Shown here piece after piece: positions 1-7,986 of a stretch of 64,000 nucleotides of DNA. The stretch's first letter is position 1. Each line of letters begins with the position of its first letter. Under the pieces are notes generated by a model. That model saw nothing but the letters and a program-made list of their open reading frames with translations. It was not told the DNA's origin and made no database searches. A program made the translations under genes and the position numbers. The stretch covers positions 1 through 64,000 of the forward strand of contig UQDA01000011.1 in the NCBI GenBank assembly GCA_900539715.1. Reading direction: 5' to 3'. Source of the DNA: an uncultured Lachnospiraceae bacterium. Its GTDB lineage: Bacteria > Bacillota > Clostridia > Lachnospirales > Lachnospiraceae.

Positions 1-132
1 GGCATCGGCAACGGCGGCTGCGACGGCGGCAACAACTGCTGCTCCATCATCTGGATACTGATCCTGCTGTCCTTCTGCGGAAACGGCAACAGTATCGGAA
101 ACAGCGGCTGCGGCTGCAATAACTGCTGCTAA
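1..132 (+). CDS. Cys/Gly/Asn-rich small protein, C-terminal part
   Basis: The open frame runs from base 1 to TAA at 130-132 and its start lies left of the window. The 43 visible residues are almost only Gly, Cys and Asn, broken by a short hydrophobic stretch (Ser-Ile-Ile-Trp-Ile-Leu-Ile-Leu-Leu), and end in Cys-Gly-Cys-Asn-Asn-Cys-Cys. This pattern matches small Clostridia proteins often labelled chorion class high-cysteine protein, whose function is unknown. The hydrophobic stretch could sit in a membrane and the Cys pairs could bind metal or form disulfides; both are inference. Family assignment is from pattern memory only. Confidence 0.6.
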   Translation, partial: GIGNGGCDGGNNCCSIIWILILLSFCGNGNSIGNSGCGCNNCC

Positions 133-153
133 GAAAACTCTGCTTTTCCTGAT

Positions 154-238
154 TCAAACGCCGCATACAGGGCACAGCGGCGTTTGAGCCACAAAGCGCG
201 GGCATCGTTTCTGGATTTTCAGACGGCGGTGCCCGTCT
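154..238 (+). terminator. Two hairpins downstream of the Cys-rich gene
   Basis: An 11-bp perfect inverted repeat lies at 154-164/177-187. A second, weaker stem at 199-204/230-235 is followed by TCTTTT. The first has no T-run, so the second is the likelier intrinsic terminator for the Cys-rich gene. The rest of 133-342 shows no gene. Confidence 0.5.
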
Positions 239-342
239 TTTGATGCGCGCCGCAATCACACTTTTCCAACATTCTTTTCATAAGCCGCGGACACGCCGCA
301 TAAGGATAATAAAAACGGCACAGAAAATACAGGAGAACACAG

Positions 343-900
343 ATGGAGCCATGTGAAAACGAAGCGATAGCAGCTTTTGACACGCTCTATACGCAAAACC
401 ACATCCAAATCCTTAAAGTGCTGCTGCCCTATTTCGATCCGGCAAGCCAGAAAAGCATCGCCGTCTGGATAAAATATATGGAGCTTCAATATACGATGGT
501 CTGTGCAAAACGACACCCGGCCATGGTATGCTGCGAGACTTTAGAAAAACCGGATATCGCAGATATTTTTGAGAAGATCAAAAATTTCTGCACGCCTCAG
601 GAGCGCGCTGTTTTCGGGCATATATGCAGCATGAAAAAAAGTCTGGAAATGTATGAGGAAATGAAAGGAATGATGGAACTGTTCGAGCAGCTTTCCCCGG
701 AACAAAACCCGTTTGCCGGAATATTTTCAGAAACGGAGGAACCCGCCCCCCGGCAAAATACCTCTGCCCGGGACAACGCCGATGCCCCCGGTTCCTTTTC
801 CACAGAGCCTATGGAACTGCTCAAAGGTCTGTTGTCCCCGGAACAGCTTTCCATGTTTGAAGCATTTTCCTCATCCTTTCAAAACACAAACAAACACTAA
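343..900 (+). CDS. Hypothetical protein, 185 aa
   Basis: The gene has a good AGGAG site ten bases before ATG 343 and is followed 19 bases later by another small gene, so the two are probably one transcript. The N-terminal 100 residues look helical and fairly hydrophobic with several Cys (C4, C54, C63, C64, C82). The C-terminal part is Pro/Ser/Asn-rich and looks flexible, with two copies of a short motif resembling LFEQLSPEQ/LLSPEQLSMFE. There is no signal peptide and no membrane segment. I do not recognise a family. Cytoplasmic location and a partnership with the next gene are inference. Confidence 0.75.
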   Translation: MEPCENEAIAAFDTLYTQNHIQILKVLLPYFDPASQKSIAVWIKYMELQYTMVCAKRHPAMVCCETLEKPDIADIFEKIKNFCTPQERAVFGHICSMKKSLEMYEEMKGMMELFEQLSPEQNPFAGIFSETEEPAPRQNTSARDNADAPGSFSTEPMELLKGLLSPEQLSMFEAFSSSFQNTNKH

Positions 901-919
901 AAACCGGAGGTAATCCATT

Positions 920-1222
920 ATGAACGAAAATGAACAGATACCTGCTTGGATGCAGGAGGATTCCGTAAAGGACATTCCCCGTGAAAAGCTGGAATTTTTG
1001 CAGAAGCTCGTATTTGAAAGCAAATCCCTTTCTCAGAAAGAGCTACTGCCCTTTTTGATGGCACTCGCACAACGCAGCCGCGATGAAAATATCAGCTTTT
1101 CCACTACGGAAACCAGAGCCATTGTTGAAGCCATCCGAAAATACAGCACGCCGGAGGAGCTGCTCAAAATGAATCAGATAATGCGGCTGATGGAAAAAAA
1201 GAAATCGGTAATACCCGGGTAA
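920..1222 (+). CDS. Hypothetical protein, 100 aa
   Basis: A strong GGAGGT site lies nine bases before ATG 920. The protein is small, charged and probably all-helical (KLEFLQKLVFESKSL, TRAIVEAIRKYS), with no membrane segment or Cys. The helix pattern is reminiscent of small regulatory or adaptor proteins but no named domain is recognised. It follows the 185-aa gene by 19 bases, consistent with co-transcription, and ends just before the convergent terminator at 1229-1260. Confidence 0.75.
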   Translation: MNENEQIPAWMQEDSVKDIPREKLEFLQKLVFESKSLSQKELLPFLMALAQRSRDENISFSTTETRAIVEAIRKYSTPEELLKMNQIMRLMEKKKSVIPG

Positions 1223-1228
1223 AAAATA

Positions 1229-1260
1229 CGGGCAGAACGAAAATCAATCCGTTCTGCCCG
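1229..1260 (-). terminator. Terminator shared by convergent operons
   Basis: An 11-bp perfect stem (1229-1239/1250-1260, CGGGCAGAACG) has an A-run on its left side (1221-1226). Read on the minus strand this gives stem then U-run, a normal intrinsic terminator for the ABC exporter operon. It may also stop the two small plus-strand genes. Confidence 0.8.
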
Positions 1261-1270
1261 CCTGTTGTTC

Positions 1271-1855
1271 TTATGATTCCAATCCCGTTTCTGTTTCCTC
1301 TCCGGTATCCTCTGTTCCCGTCGTTTCTTCCTCGACCAGTTCCTCCGGCATCTTCGCAAAATCCTCCACGATATAGGAATCCACCATATATACGCTTTCG
1401 CCGCTTTCTGTCTTCACATAATATTTCGACAAAAGATCACTCTTTGCACCCGCACAGAGCGTCACGGATGTACCGTCGGACAGCTCTGCTGTAATAGTCC
1501 GAAACGGCTCGTCAAGCCCGTACTGACTTAAATCCTCCGGAGCTTCTATCACAGTTTCCGAAGTCGTAATGTTGTCTATCTCGCTTAAAAGCATGTTCAC
1601 ACTCTCCTGTTTTATCGCCTTTTCCGGAATACTTTCTTCCCTCCATACGCCGTCGTCCCCCTTCACAAGCTTTAATTCATAGTCGCCGGAAACTGTCAGC
1701 CCTGTCACGTCATCTTTATTAAAATCCGTAACCAAAACCTCGGAAAGCTCCTCCTTTATTTCAAACTCATGCCTGTTGATTGCAAAATATCCTCCCACAC
1801 AGAGACCGCACACTGCAAGCAGGATACACATCTGGATTTTCTGTTTTTTCATCAT
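1271..1855 (-). CDS. DUF4340 protein of ABC exporter operon
   Basis: This 194-aa protein has one N-terminal membrane segment (residues ~8-25) followed by an extracytoplasmic domain with the DUF4340 pattern: a VTGLTVSGDYELKLVK strand pair, SVNMLLSEIDNI helix, then QYGLDEP and a strand-rich end with VYMVDSYIVEDF. The tail is acidic and Thr/Glu-rich, probably disordered. It overlaps the fused permease/GldG gene by 4 bp (ATGA), so translation is coupled. DUF4340 genes commonly accompany GldF/GldG-type exporters. A role as an outer-face accessory subunit is inference. Confidence 0.85.
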   Translation of the reverse strand: MMKKQKIQMCILLAVCGLCVGGYFAINRHEFEIKEELSEVLVTDFNKDDVTGLTVSGDYELKLVKGDDGVWREESIPEKAIKQESVNMLLSEIDNITTSETVIEAPEDLSQYGLDEPFRTITAELSDGTSVTLCAGAKSDLLSKYYVKTESGESVYMVDSYIVEDFAKMPEELVEEETTGTEDTGEETETGLES

Positions 1856-3972
1856 CTCTTTTTCCTCCTTACCCAGATCACGATACCAGCTGTCAGCGAG
1901 CCGACCGGAATAATGCCCATAAAAAGAACCGCCAGACGTACCGCAGAACCCATCGGGACCGTCACAAGCTCAGCCTGATAGGATTTGACCGGAATGGAAA
2001 TACTATCTTCCTTCCCTCCCATCGCACTTACCGCATTTGTAAAAAGGGTCAGATTATTGTCCATTGTGTATCTGTTGGAAACTTCCGTAAAAAGCATATC
2101 AGAGCTGTATACAATGAGTTCCGCTATCTTTTCGGAATCCAGCGCTTTCTGTGCACGTACGCCGACTGCAAAAGGACCTTCCAAATCCCCTTCCGCCTTT
2201 TTGGTATCTCCGGAATCATTTAATCCCGTTTTGCTGTAAGCGCCCTGAGATGTAGACAAAAGAGGCGTTACGGTTACACCCTCCGTTTCCTTTATGAGAA
2301 TAGGCTGCGTATAGGGCATCATGATAAAATCATATGTTTTCCCAAATACCCCCGCAGTCAGACCGTCTGCTTCCACCTCCGGCAAAAGATAAAGCGGACT
2401 CTGGTACATCATATCCTGATCCGTCTCTACTATAAGACCGTCCCCGATGGAAATACCAAAATAATCGAGCACTTTTGTCAGATTTGGCATTTCCTCACTG
2501 AAATGCTCCGTATAAGAAGTGGTTATTAAAATCCTGCCGCCTCTATTCAGATAGTCTATCAGCTTTTGCACGTCGTCCTCGTTTAAATCGCTCGTTGGCG
2601 ACAGGAGCATAACGCCCGAGGCATTTTCCGGCACGCCGTCAGCAGTTAAAAGCGTCAGTGTTTCAAGAGCGACATTTTCCTTTTTCATACCGTCCGAAAA
2701 CGCCTGTTCCAGCGTCTGTTCCCCGTGCCCTTCCAACCGATATACCGGAGATGTGTTTTCGCTCGTCACATACGCAACAGCGCTCGTTAAAAGTCCCTCC
2801 GCATCGTAACCGCTCACCGCCTGCTGATAAGTATAGGAATCGAAATCATATGTATAAAGATCTTTGTAATCAATCACCTGGAAACGGTCACCGCATTCTA
2901 CTATCAGAGAATTCACGGAAATACTGTCCGTATATTGTTTATAAAAATCAGGAGATACAACGGGATCTTTATAAATCACCTCGATATGATCGGAAAATTC
3001 CGCATAACTGTTCAAAGTTTTTTCGATCAGGCTGTCTTGGTTCCCTTCTGAATTTATCACATAAACCGTTACATCCTCGGATAATTCCTTTAACAGCTTT
3101 TTCGTTGTCGGCGTCAACGAATAAAGCTTCTGATCCGTCACATCCACCGTCGTATATCTGTCCGGCAAAGCAGAAACTGCCAGATTCAAAAACACCGCAC
3201 TCACGAGCACCACTACAACCATTCCGATACTGTAGGCACCCATAGAAAGACTTTTGACAGAAATATGATAACGTCTTTTCTGGATAGACTGGACAGTTAA
3301 AAACAGGCACACGACGATAACCGTCAGAAAATACAAAACAGCCTTCAAGTCCAGCGTCCCTCCGAGCATTGCATCAAGTCTGGAGGAGAAATCAAAGGCG
3401 CTCAGCACCTTCGTTACCGCATTTCCGGATGCAGAAATAACGGATGTTATGGAAGACATCATATACGTGGTAAACAGCATGGCAAAGCTCAGTACCGCTG
3501 CGATCACCTGACTTTCCGTAATAGAAGAAATAAACAGTCCCACCGCAAGACAGGTCAGTCCGAACAGATAATAAACAAGGATAGCCGTATAGCTTTCCCC
3601 CATAGGGACTGTGCCGTAGCGGCTTAAAATAATCGGAAATGTACACATTACAGCAACAGGGACTGTAAACACAGTCGCCAGAGCCAGATATTTGCCGCAC
3701 ACAATGCCAGCCACCGATACCGGACTGGTCAGCGTAAGCTGATCCGTTTTCTGTTTACGCTCTTCTGCCAGAATACGCATGGAAAGAATGGGGGTTGTCA
3801 AAAGCAGCAGAAACAGGATGCTCGAAACCGTTTCCCCTACATTTGCATAACCGGAAAGCAAATTGACCGCAAAAAAATAAAGCCCCGCCATGCACACATG
3901 CGCCGCAATGAACAGCCAGCCCGTCACAGTCGTAAAGAAATTTTTCAGTTCTCTTTTATAAATCGCTATCAT
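1852..3972 (-). CDS. ABC-2 permease fused to GldG-like domain
   Basis: The first ~240 of 706 residues are an ABC-2 type permease with six membrane segments and the typical MRILAEERKQKTDQLTLTSP cytoplasmic loop. After another membrane segment (~245-270), the rest is a GldG-like extracytoplasmic domain (YSLTPTTKKLLKEL, then a Rossmann-like region with GVPENASGVMLLSPTSDLNEDDVQKL and GGRILI) and a last membrane segment before RRKKR. GldF and GldG are usually separate genes in Bacteroidetes gliding loci; the fused form is known in Firmicutes but the substrate is not. It overlaps the ATPase gene by 4 bp. Homology to gliding proteins does not imply gliding here. Confidence 0.9.
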   Translation of the reverse strand: MIAIYKRELKNFFTTVTGWLFIAAHVCMAGLYFFAVNLLSGYANVGETVSSILFLLLLTTPILSMRILAEERKQKTDQLTLTSPVSVAGIVCGKYLALATVFTVPVAVMCTFPIILSRYGTVPMGESYTAILVYYLFGLTCLAVGLFISSITESQVIAAVLSFAMLFTTYMMSSITSVISASGNAVTKVLSAFDFSSRLDAMLGGTLDLKAVLYFLTVIVVCLFLTVQSIQKRRYHISVKSLSMGAYSIGMVVVVLVSAVFLNLAVSALPDRYTTVDVTDQKLYSLTPTTKKLLKELSEDVTVYVINSEGNQDSLIEKTLNSYAEFSDHIEVIYKDPVVSPDFYKQYTDSISVNSLIVECGDRFQVIDYKDLYTYDFDSYTYQQAVSGYDAEGLLTSAVAYVTSENTSPVYRLEGHGEQTLEQAFSDGMKKENVALETLTLLTADGVPENASGVMLLSPTSDLNEDDVQKLIDYLNRGGRILITTSYTEHFSEEMPNLTKVLDYFGISIGDGLIVETDQDMMYQSPLYLLPEVEADGLTAGVFGKTYDFIMMPYTQPILIKETEGVTVTPLLSTSQGAYSKTGLNDSGDTKKAEGDLEGPFAVGVRAQKALDSEKIAELIVYSSDMLFTEVSNRYTMDNNLTLFTNAVSAMGGKEDSISIPVKSYQAELVTVPMGSAVRLAVLFMGIIPVGSLTAGIVIWVRRKKR

Positions 3973-4913
3973 TTCGTAACCTCCTGCTCTTTATCCGTCA
4001 GCTCAAGGAAAATATCTTCCAGAGAGCCGGTCTTATTCTGTAACAGGAGCAAAGGCATATGATTTTCTGCCAGTTCATAAAACAGCGCCTCCCGGATATC
4101 AGTTCCCGTTTTTTCTACAACGACAGCCCGCACCGTTCCATTTTCTTCTGAAACGCTGTAACGTTCCACATTATCCAGATTGGAAAGCAGCGTACGGAGA
4201 GGCGCTGCGCTTCCCCTGACTTCAACTTCCAGCTCTCCCGCCCCCTGCATCTTCTCCTGCAGCCCTTCCGGCGTATCGCTGGCAACCAGCCGCCCTTTGG
4301 AAATAATGAGTATCTGATCGCATACTGCACTGACCTCTGACAGGATATGGGAGCTTAAAATGACCGTGTGATCTTTTTTCAGGCTTCGGATCAGCTCACG
4401 CATTTCTATCATCTGTTTGGGATCAAGCCCTACTGTCGGCTCATCCAGGATAATGGTTTGCGGGTCGCCCAAAACTGCCTGCGCCAGCCCGACTCTCTGT
4501 TTATACCCTTTGGAAAGATTGGAGATAAGGCGTTTTCTGACGTCCTCCAGACATGCTGTACAGATTGACTTTTCGATGGCTGCCTTCCGTTCTTTTGCAG
4601 GAATCTTTTTCAGCTCCGCGGCAAATTTTAAATATTCCTCCACCGTCATCTCCTGATACAGCGGCGGCAGCTCCGGCAGATATCCGATTTTTTTCTTTGC
4701 TTTTTCCGGCTCCTTTTCGATATCAAAGCCGTCCACCATCACCGTCCCCGACGTAGGCGCCACATAGCCTGTGATGATGTTCATCGTTGTCGATTTTCCC
4801 GCCCCGTTGGGCCCTAAAAATCCGTAAATCTGTCCTTCTTCTATCCGGACGCTCAGATCGTTCACCGCATAATGGTTTCCGTATTTCTTGACCAGATGCG
4901 AAATCTCAATCAT
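3969..4913 (-). CDS. ABC transporter ATP-binding protein (GldA-like)
   Basis: This 314-aa ATPase has Walker A GPNGAGKST (34-42), signature LSKGYKQRVGLAQ, Walker B TIILDEPTVGLDP and the switch His in ILSSHILSEV. The C-terminal ~85 residues form the extra domain seen in drug/antibiotic-type exporters (DUF4162-like). It energises the fused permease/GldG protein whose gene overlaps its stop by 4 bp. It is the first gene of the leftward operon, so the promoter should lie within 4914-5060. A strong AGGGAGGAGAAC site precedes the start. Confidence 0.93.
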   Translation of the reverse strand: MIEISHLVKKYGNHYAVNDLSVRIEEGQIYGFLGPNGAGKSTTMNIITGYVAPTSGTVMVDGFDIEKEPEKAKKKIGYLPELPPLYQEMTVEEYLKFAAELKKIPAKERKAAIEKSICTACLEDVRKRLISNLSKGYKQRVGLAQAVLGDPQTIILDEPTVGLDPKQMIEMRELIRSLKKDHTVILSSHILSEVSAVCDQILIISKGRLVASDTPEGLQEKMQGAGELEVEVRGSAAPLRTLLSNLDNVERYSVSEENGTVRAVVVEKTGTDIREALFYELAENHMPLLLLQNKTGSLEDIFLELTDKEQEVTK

Positions 4914-5061
4914 GATGTTCTCCTCCCTTTCAGCGATTCAAAACTGTCATCGCTGCGATTTTATACATCTATCATCATAGCTCCCAAATGTGTTCAAAGC
5001 AGGAGGAATCTGTGAGAAAACTGTGTTTATTCCGTGAGAATATTGTGTCCGAAACAAAAAA

Positions 5062-5091
5062 CGGAAACCTCCTTTTTACTGGAGGTTTCCG
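5062..5091 (-). terminator. Terminator of leuS
   Basis: An 11-bp perfect stem (5062-5072/5081-5091, CGGAAACCTCC) is flanked on the left by an A-run, giving stem plus U-run on the minus strand immediately downstream of leuS. Confidence 0.85.
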
Positions 5092-5130
5092 ATCCTGTTT
5101 TTAAATATGCGGTTTGATCCCGGTGCTTTT

Positions 5131-7551
5131 TCAGCCCTTCTGTACGATATTTACAAGGCGTCCGGGAACATATATTTCTTTGACTATCTGTCCTGTCAGC
5201 TTGTCTGCAACAGCCTCTTTGCCGGCTGCAATCGCGTCTTCTTTGGAAACGTCTGCCGCAACCTTAATTGTAGCGCGCACTTTACCGTTTACCTGAACAG
5301 CTATCTCTATCTCTGCTTCCACTGTCTTTGCTTCATCCCATACAGGCCAGGATGTCTCGTACAGGCGCCCGCCGAAGTCCATGCTCTGCCACAGTTCTTC
5401 TGTCATGTGGGGGGCAACCGGATTTAAAAGCACAAGAAGCGTCTTAAACTCATCGCGGGTCACCTTGCCTGCCTTATAAAAATCATTTATCAGGGACATC
5501 ATCGCCGCGATTGCGGTATTGTATTTGAGCGCCTCAAAATCATTGGAGACCTTTTTGATCGTCTGATGCATCTTTGTTTCCAGCTCTTTGGAATAACCGC
5601 TCTCATCCGTTACGATTTCCTGAAGCTTCCATACGCGCTCCAAAAATCTGCGGCAGCCCTTCACGCCTTCGTTGCTCCATGCGGCGCTCAGCTCGAACGC
5701 GCCGATGAACATCTCATAGGTACGCAGCGTATCCGCACCGAATTCATTGACGATATCATCCGGATTTACCACGTTTCCGCGGGATTTGCTCATCTTTTCG
5801 CCGTTTTCGCCCAGTATCATGCCATGAGAGGTACGCTTCTGATAAGGCTCCTTTGTCGGAACCACACCCTGATCATACAGGAAGCGATGCCAGAAACGGG
5901 AATACAGAAGGTGAAGCGTCGTATGCTCCATACCGCCGTTGTACCAGTCTACGGGCAGCCAGTACTTCAGCGCTTCTTTGCTGGCGAGCGCATTTTCATT
6001 ATGCGGGTCGGTATAGCGCAGGAAGTACCAGGAAGAGCCCGCCCACTGAGGCATCGTATCCGTTTCTCTCTCCGCCTTGCCGCCGCAGCAGGGACAGGTT
6101 GTCTCTACCCAGCTTCTCATTGCCGCGATAGGGGACTCGCCGTTATCCGTCGGCATATAGCTGTCAACATCGGGAAGTTCTAACGGAAGCTGATCTTCCG
6201 GCAACGGCACATAACCGCATTTTTCACAGTGAACGATCGGGATAGGCTCGCCCCAGTAACGCTGTCTCGAAAATACCCAGTCGCGCAGCTTGTAGTTCGT
6301 CTTTGCGGTACCGATACCTTCTTTTTCCAGATGGGAAACGATAGCCTCTTTTGCTTCCGAAACCTCCATTCCGTTTAAGAAGCCGGAATTTACAAGCCTG
6401 CCTGTCGCGACATCCGTAAATGCCGCTTCATTTACATCTACAGGACCGTCGGCACTCTCTACTACCTGAATGATGGGCATACCAAACTTTTTCGCAAATT
6501 CCCAGTCTCTTTCGTCATGAGCGGGAACCGCCATGATAGCGCCCGTTCCATAGCTCATCAGGACATAATCAGAAACCCAGATAGGAATTTCCTTGCCGTT
6601 TACAGGATTTACCGCAGTCAGGCCATCTATCTGAACACCGGTCTTTTCCTTTGCCAGCTCAGAACGCTCAAAATCAGACTTTTTGGCAGCCTGCTCCTGA
6701 TACGCTTTGATTTCATCCATGTTTTTGATTTCAGACGCAAATTTTTCAATATAAGGATGCTCCGGAGAAATAACCATATAAGTCACGCCAAAAAGCGTAT
6801 CCGGGCGCGTCGTATAAATACGCAGCTTATCCTCCTTACCGGAAATCGCAAAGTCCACCTCTGCTCCCGTGGAACGTCCTATCCAGTTTTTCTGGGAAAC
6901 CTTTACACGTTCAATATAATCAACGCCGTCCAGCCCTTCCAGAAGCTTATCCGCATATTCGGTTATCTTCAGCATCCACTGGCTCTTTACCTTGCGAACA
7001 ACCTCTGCTCCGCAGCGCTCACAATGGCCGTTTACCACTTCTTCATTCGCAAGACCTACCTTACAGGATGTACACCAGTTGATAGGCATTTCCGCCTTAT
7101 ATGCAAGTCCCGCCTTAAACAGCTTTAAAAATATCCACTGCGTCCATTTGTAATAATCAGGGTCGGTCGTGTTAACCTCTCTGTCCCAGTCAAAGGAATA
7201 GCCCAGAGACTGCAGCTGCTCTTTAAAATGATGTACATTGTTTTTTGTTACTATCTTCGGATGAATATGGTTTTTGATGGCATAGTTCTCGGTCGGCAGT
7301 CCGAACGCATCCCATCCCATGGGATACAGCACGTTATAGCCTTCCATCCTTCTCTTTCTGGCAACGATATCCAGCGCCGTATACGGACGCGGATGACCTA
7401 CATGAAGTCCCTGACCGGATGGATACGGAAACTCCACCAACGCATAAAATTTCGGTCGGGAATAGTCATCGGTCGCTGCAAACGCCTTCTCATCCTCCCA
7501 TATCTTCTGCCATTTCTGTTCAATTTCTTTTGGATTATAAACCCGTTCCAT
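5131..7551 (-). CDS. leuS: Leucyl-tRNA synthetase
   Basis: This enzyme charges tRNA-Leu with leucine using ATP. The protein is 806 aa, the normal bacterial length. Visible motifs are the class I HIGH motif as HVGH (50-53, within YPSGQGLHVGHPRPY), the KMSKS signature (GEKMSKSRGN, near 586), a CP1 editing domain (TTRPDTLFGVTYMVISPEH) with a Thr-rich site, and two Cys pairs typical of Zn-binding insertions (CTSCKVG...CERCG; CPCCGG). AAGGAGG lies eight bases before ATG. The gene is controlled by the upstream T-box, so expression should rise when uncharged tRNA-Leu accumulates. It is monocistronic, bounded by the terminator at 5062-5091. Confidence 0.98.
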   Translation of the reverse strand: MERVYNPKEIEQKWQKIWEDEKAFAATDDYSRPKFYALVEFPYPSGQGLHVGHPRPYTALDIVARKRRMEGYNVLYPMGWDAFGLPTENYAIKNHIHPKIVTKNNVHHFKEQLQSLGYSFDWDREVNTTDPDYYKWTQWIFLKLFKAGLAYKAEMPINWCTSCKVGLANEEVVNGHCERCGAEVVRKVKSQWMLKITEYADKLLEGLDGVDYIERVKVSQKNWIGRSTGAEVDFAISGKEDKLRIYTTRPDTLFGVTYMVISPEHPYIEKFASEIKNMDEIKAYQEQAAKKSDFERSELAKEKTGVQIDGLTAVNPVNGKEIPIWVSDYVLMSYGTGAIMAVPAHDERDWEFAKKFGMPIIQVVESADGPVDVNEAAFTDVATGRLVNSGFLNGMEVSEAKEAIVSHLEKEGIGTAKTNYKLRDWVFSRQRYWGEPIPIVHCEKCGYVPLPEDQLPLELPDVDSYMPTDNGESPIAAMRSWVETTCPCCGGKAERETDTMPQWAGSSWYFLRYTDPHNENALASKEALKYWLPVDWYNGGMEHTTLHLLYSRFWHRFLYDQGVVPTKEPYQKRTSHGMILGENGEKMSKSRGNVVNPDDIVNEFGADTLRTYEMFIGAFELSAAWSNEGVKGCRRFLERVWKLQEIVTDESGYSKELETKMHQTIKKVSNDFEALKYNTAIAAMMSLINDFYKAGKVTRDEFKTLLVLLNPVAPHMTEELWQSMDFGGRLYETSWPVWDEAKTVEAEIEIAVQVNGKVRATIKVAADVSKEDAIAAGKEAVADKLTGQIVKEIYVPGRLVNIVQKG

Positions 7552-7582
7552 TTGCTTCCTCCTTCAAAATTTCTTATCGCAT

Positions 7583-7880
7583 AAAAAAGGCTTTCTCATC
7601 CCTGTTATAGAGACGAGAAAGCCTGTTTCTCCGCGGTACCACTCTACTTTGCGGAAATCTGTTCCCGCACGCTCGATGCGTATAACGGCGCTGCCCGCTC
7701 CCTGTTACTTGTCCGCTTCCCCGTCATAAACTAACGAAAGCGTTCTTTCCCAGAAAGGACTCCAAGATCAGTTCAAAAAAGCCTTGCTGCTGCCTCACAC
7801 CCTCCGCCAGCTCTCTGAAAGCAGGTCTTCTCCTACTCGTTCTCTTCACTGTCTCTGAAACTGTTTTAAATTCTGTTTTA
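7583..7880 (-). ncRNA. T-box leader of leuS
   Basis: On the minus strand the leader carries a stem I region with GAGTA and AGAGAG motifs, the near-invariant T-box (AGAGTGGTACCGCGG, 7631-7645) that pairs with the tRNA acceptor end, and a terminator stem GGCTTTCTC (7589-7623) followed by six U (7583-7588). The sequence GAACTGATCTTGGAGTCC in stem I suggests CUU (Leu; plus strand 7764-7766) as specifier codon, but without folding this is tentative. Uncharged tRNA-Leu would stabilise the antiterminator and allow leuS transcription. Confidence 0.93.
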
Positions 7881-7908
7881 TTTTACCCAAGACCGGTATT
7901 TTTGTCAA
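7880..7908 (-). promoter_or_regulatory. Promoter of the leuS T-box transcript
   Basis: On the minus strand TTGACA (7903-7908), a 17-base spacer and TAAAAT (7880-7885) form a good sigma-A promoter. A direct repeat, ACCGGTCTTG on the minus strand, occurs twice at an 18-base period (7888-7897 and 7906-7915), covering the spacer and the -35. Confidence 0.75.
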
Positions 7909-7947
7909 GACCGGTTTCGACGATCCCTCAGCTGCTGTGACAGCTCA

Positions 7948-7981
7948 GTTACTGTTCGCCGGCTTGCCGGCGAACAGTAAC
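7948..7981. repeat. Perfect 15-bp stem palindrome with 4-base loop
   Basis: GTTACTGTTCGCCGG (7948-7962) and its exact complement (7967-7981) flank the loop CTTG. It begins six bases after the stop of the 545-aa membrane protein gene. There is no T-run on either side, so it is either a Rho-assisted 3-prime end or a dispersed palindrome family. Between it and the T-box promoter there is no gene. Confidence 0.7.
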
Positions 7982-7986
7982 ACGGC

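Noticed and set aside
7948..7981. Intrinsic terminator of the 545-aa membrane protein gene
   Set aside because: The stem is perfect but no U-run follows on either strand; listed as a palindrome instead.
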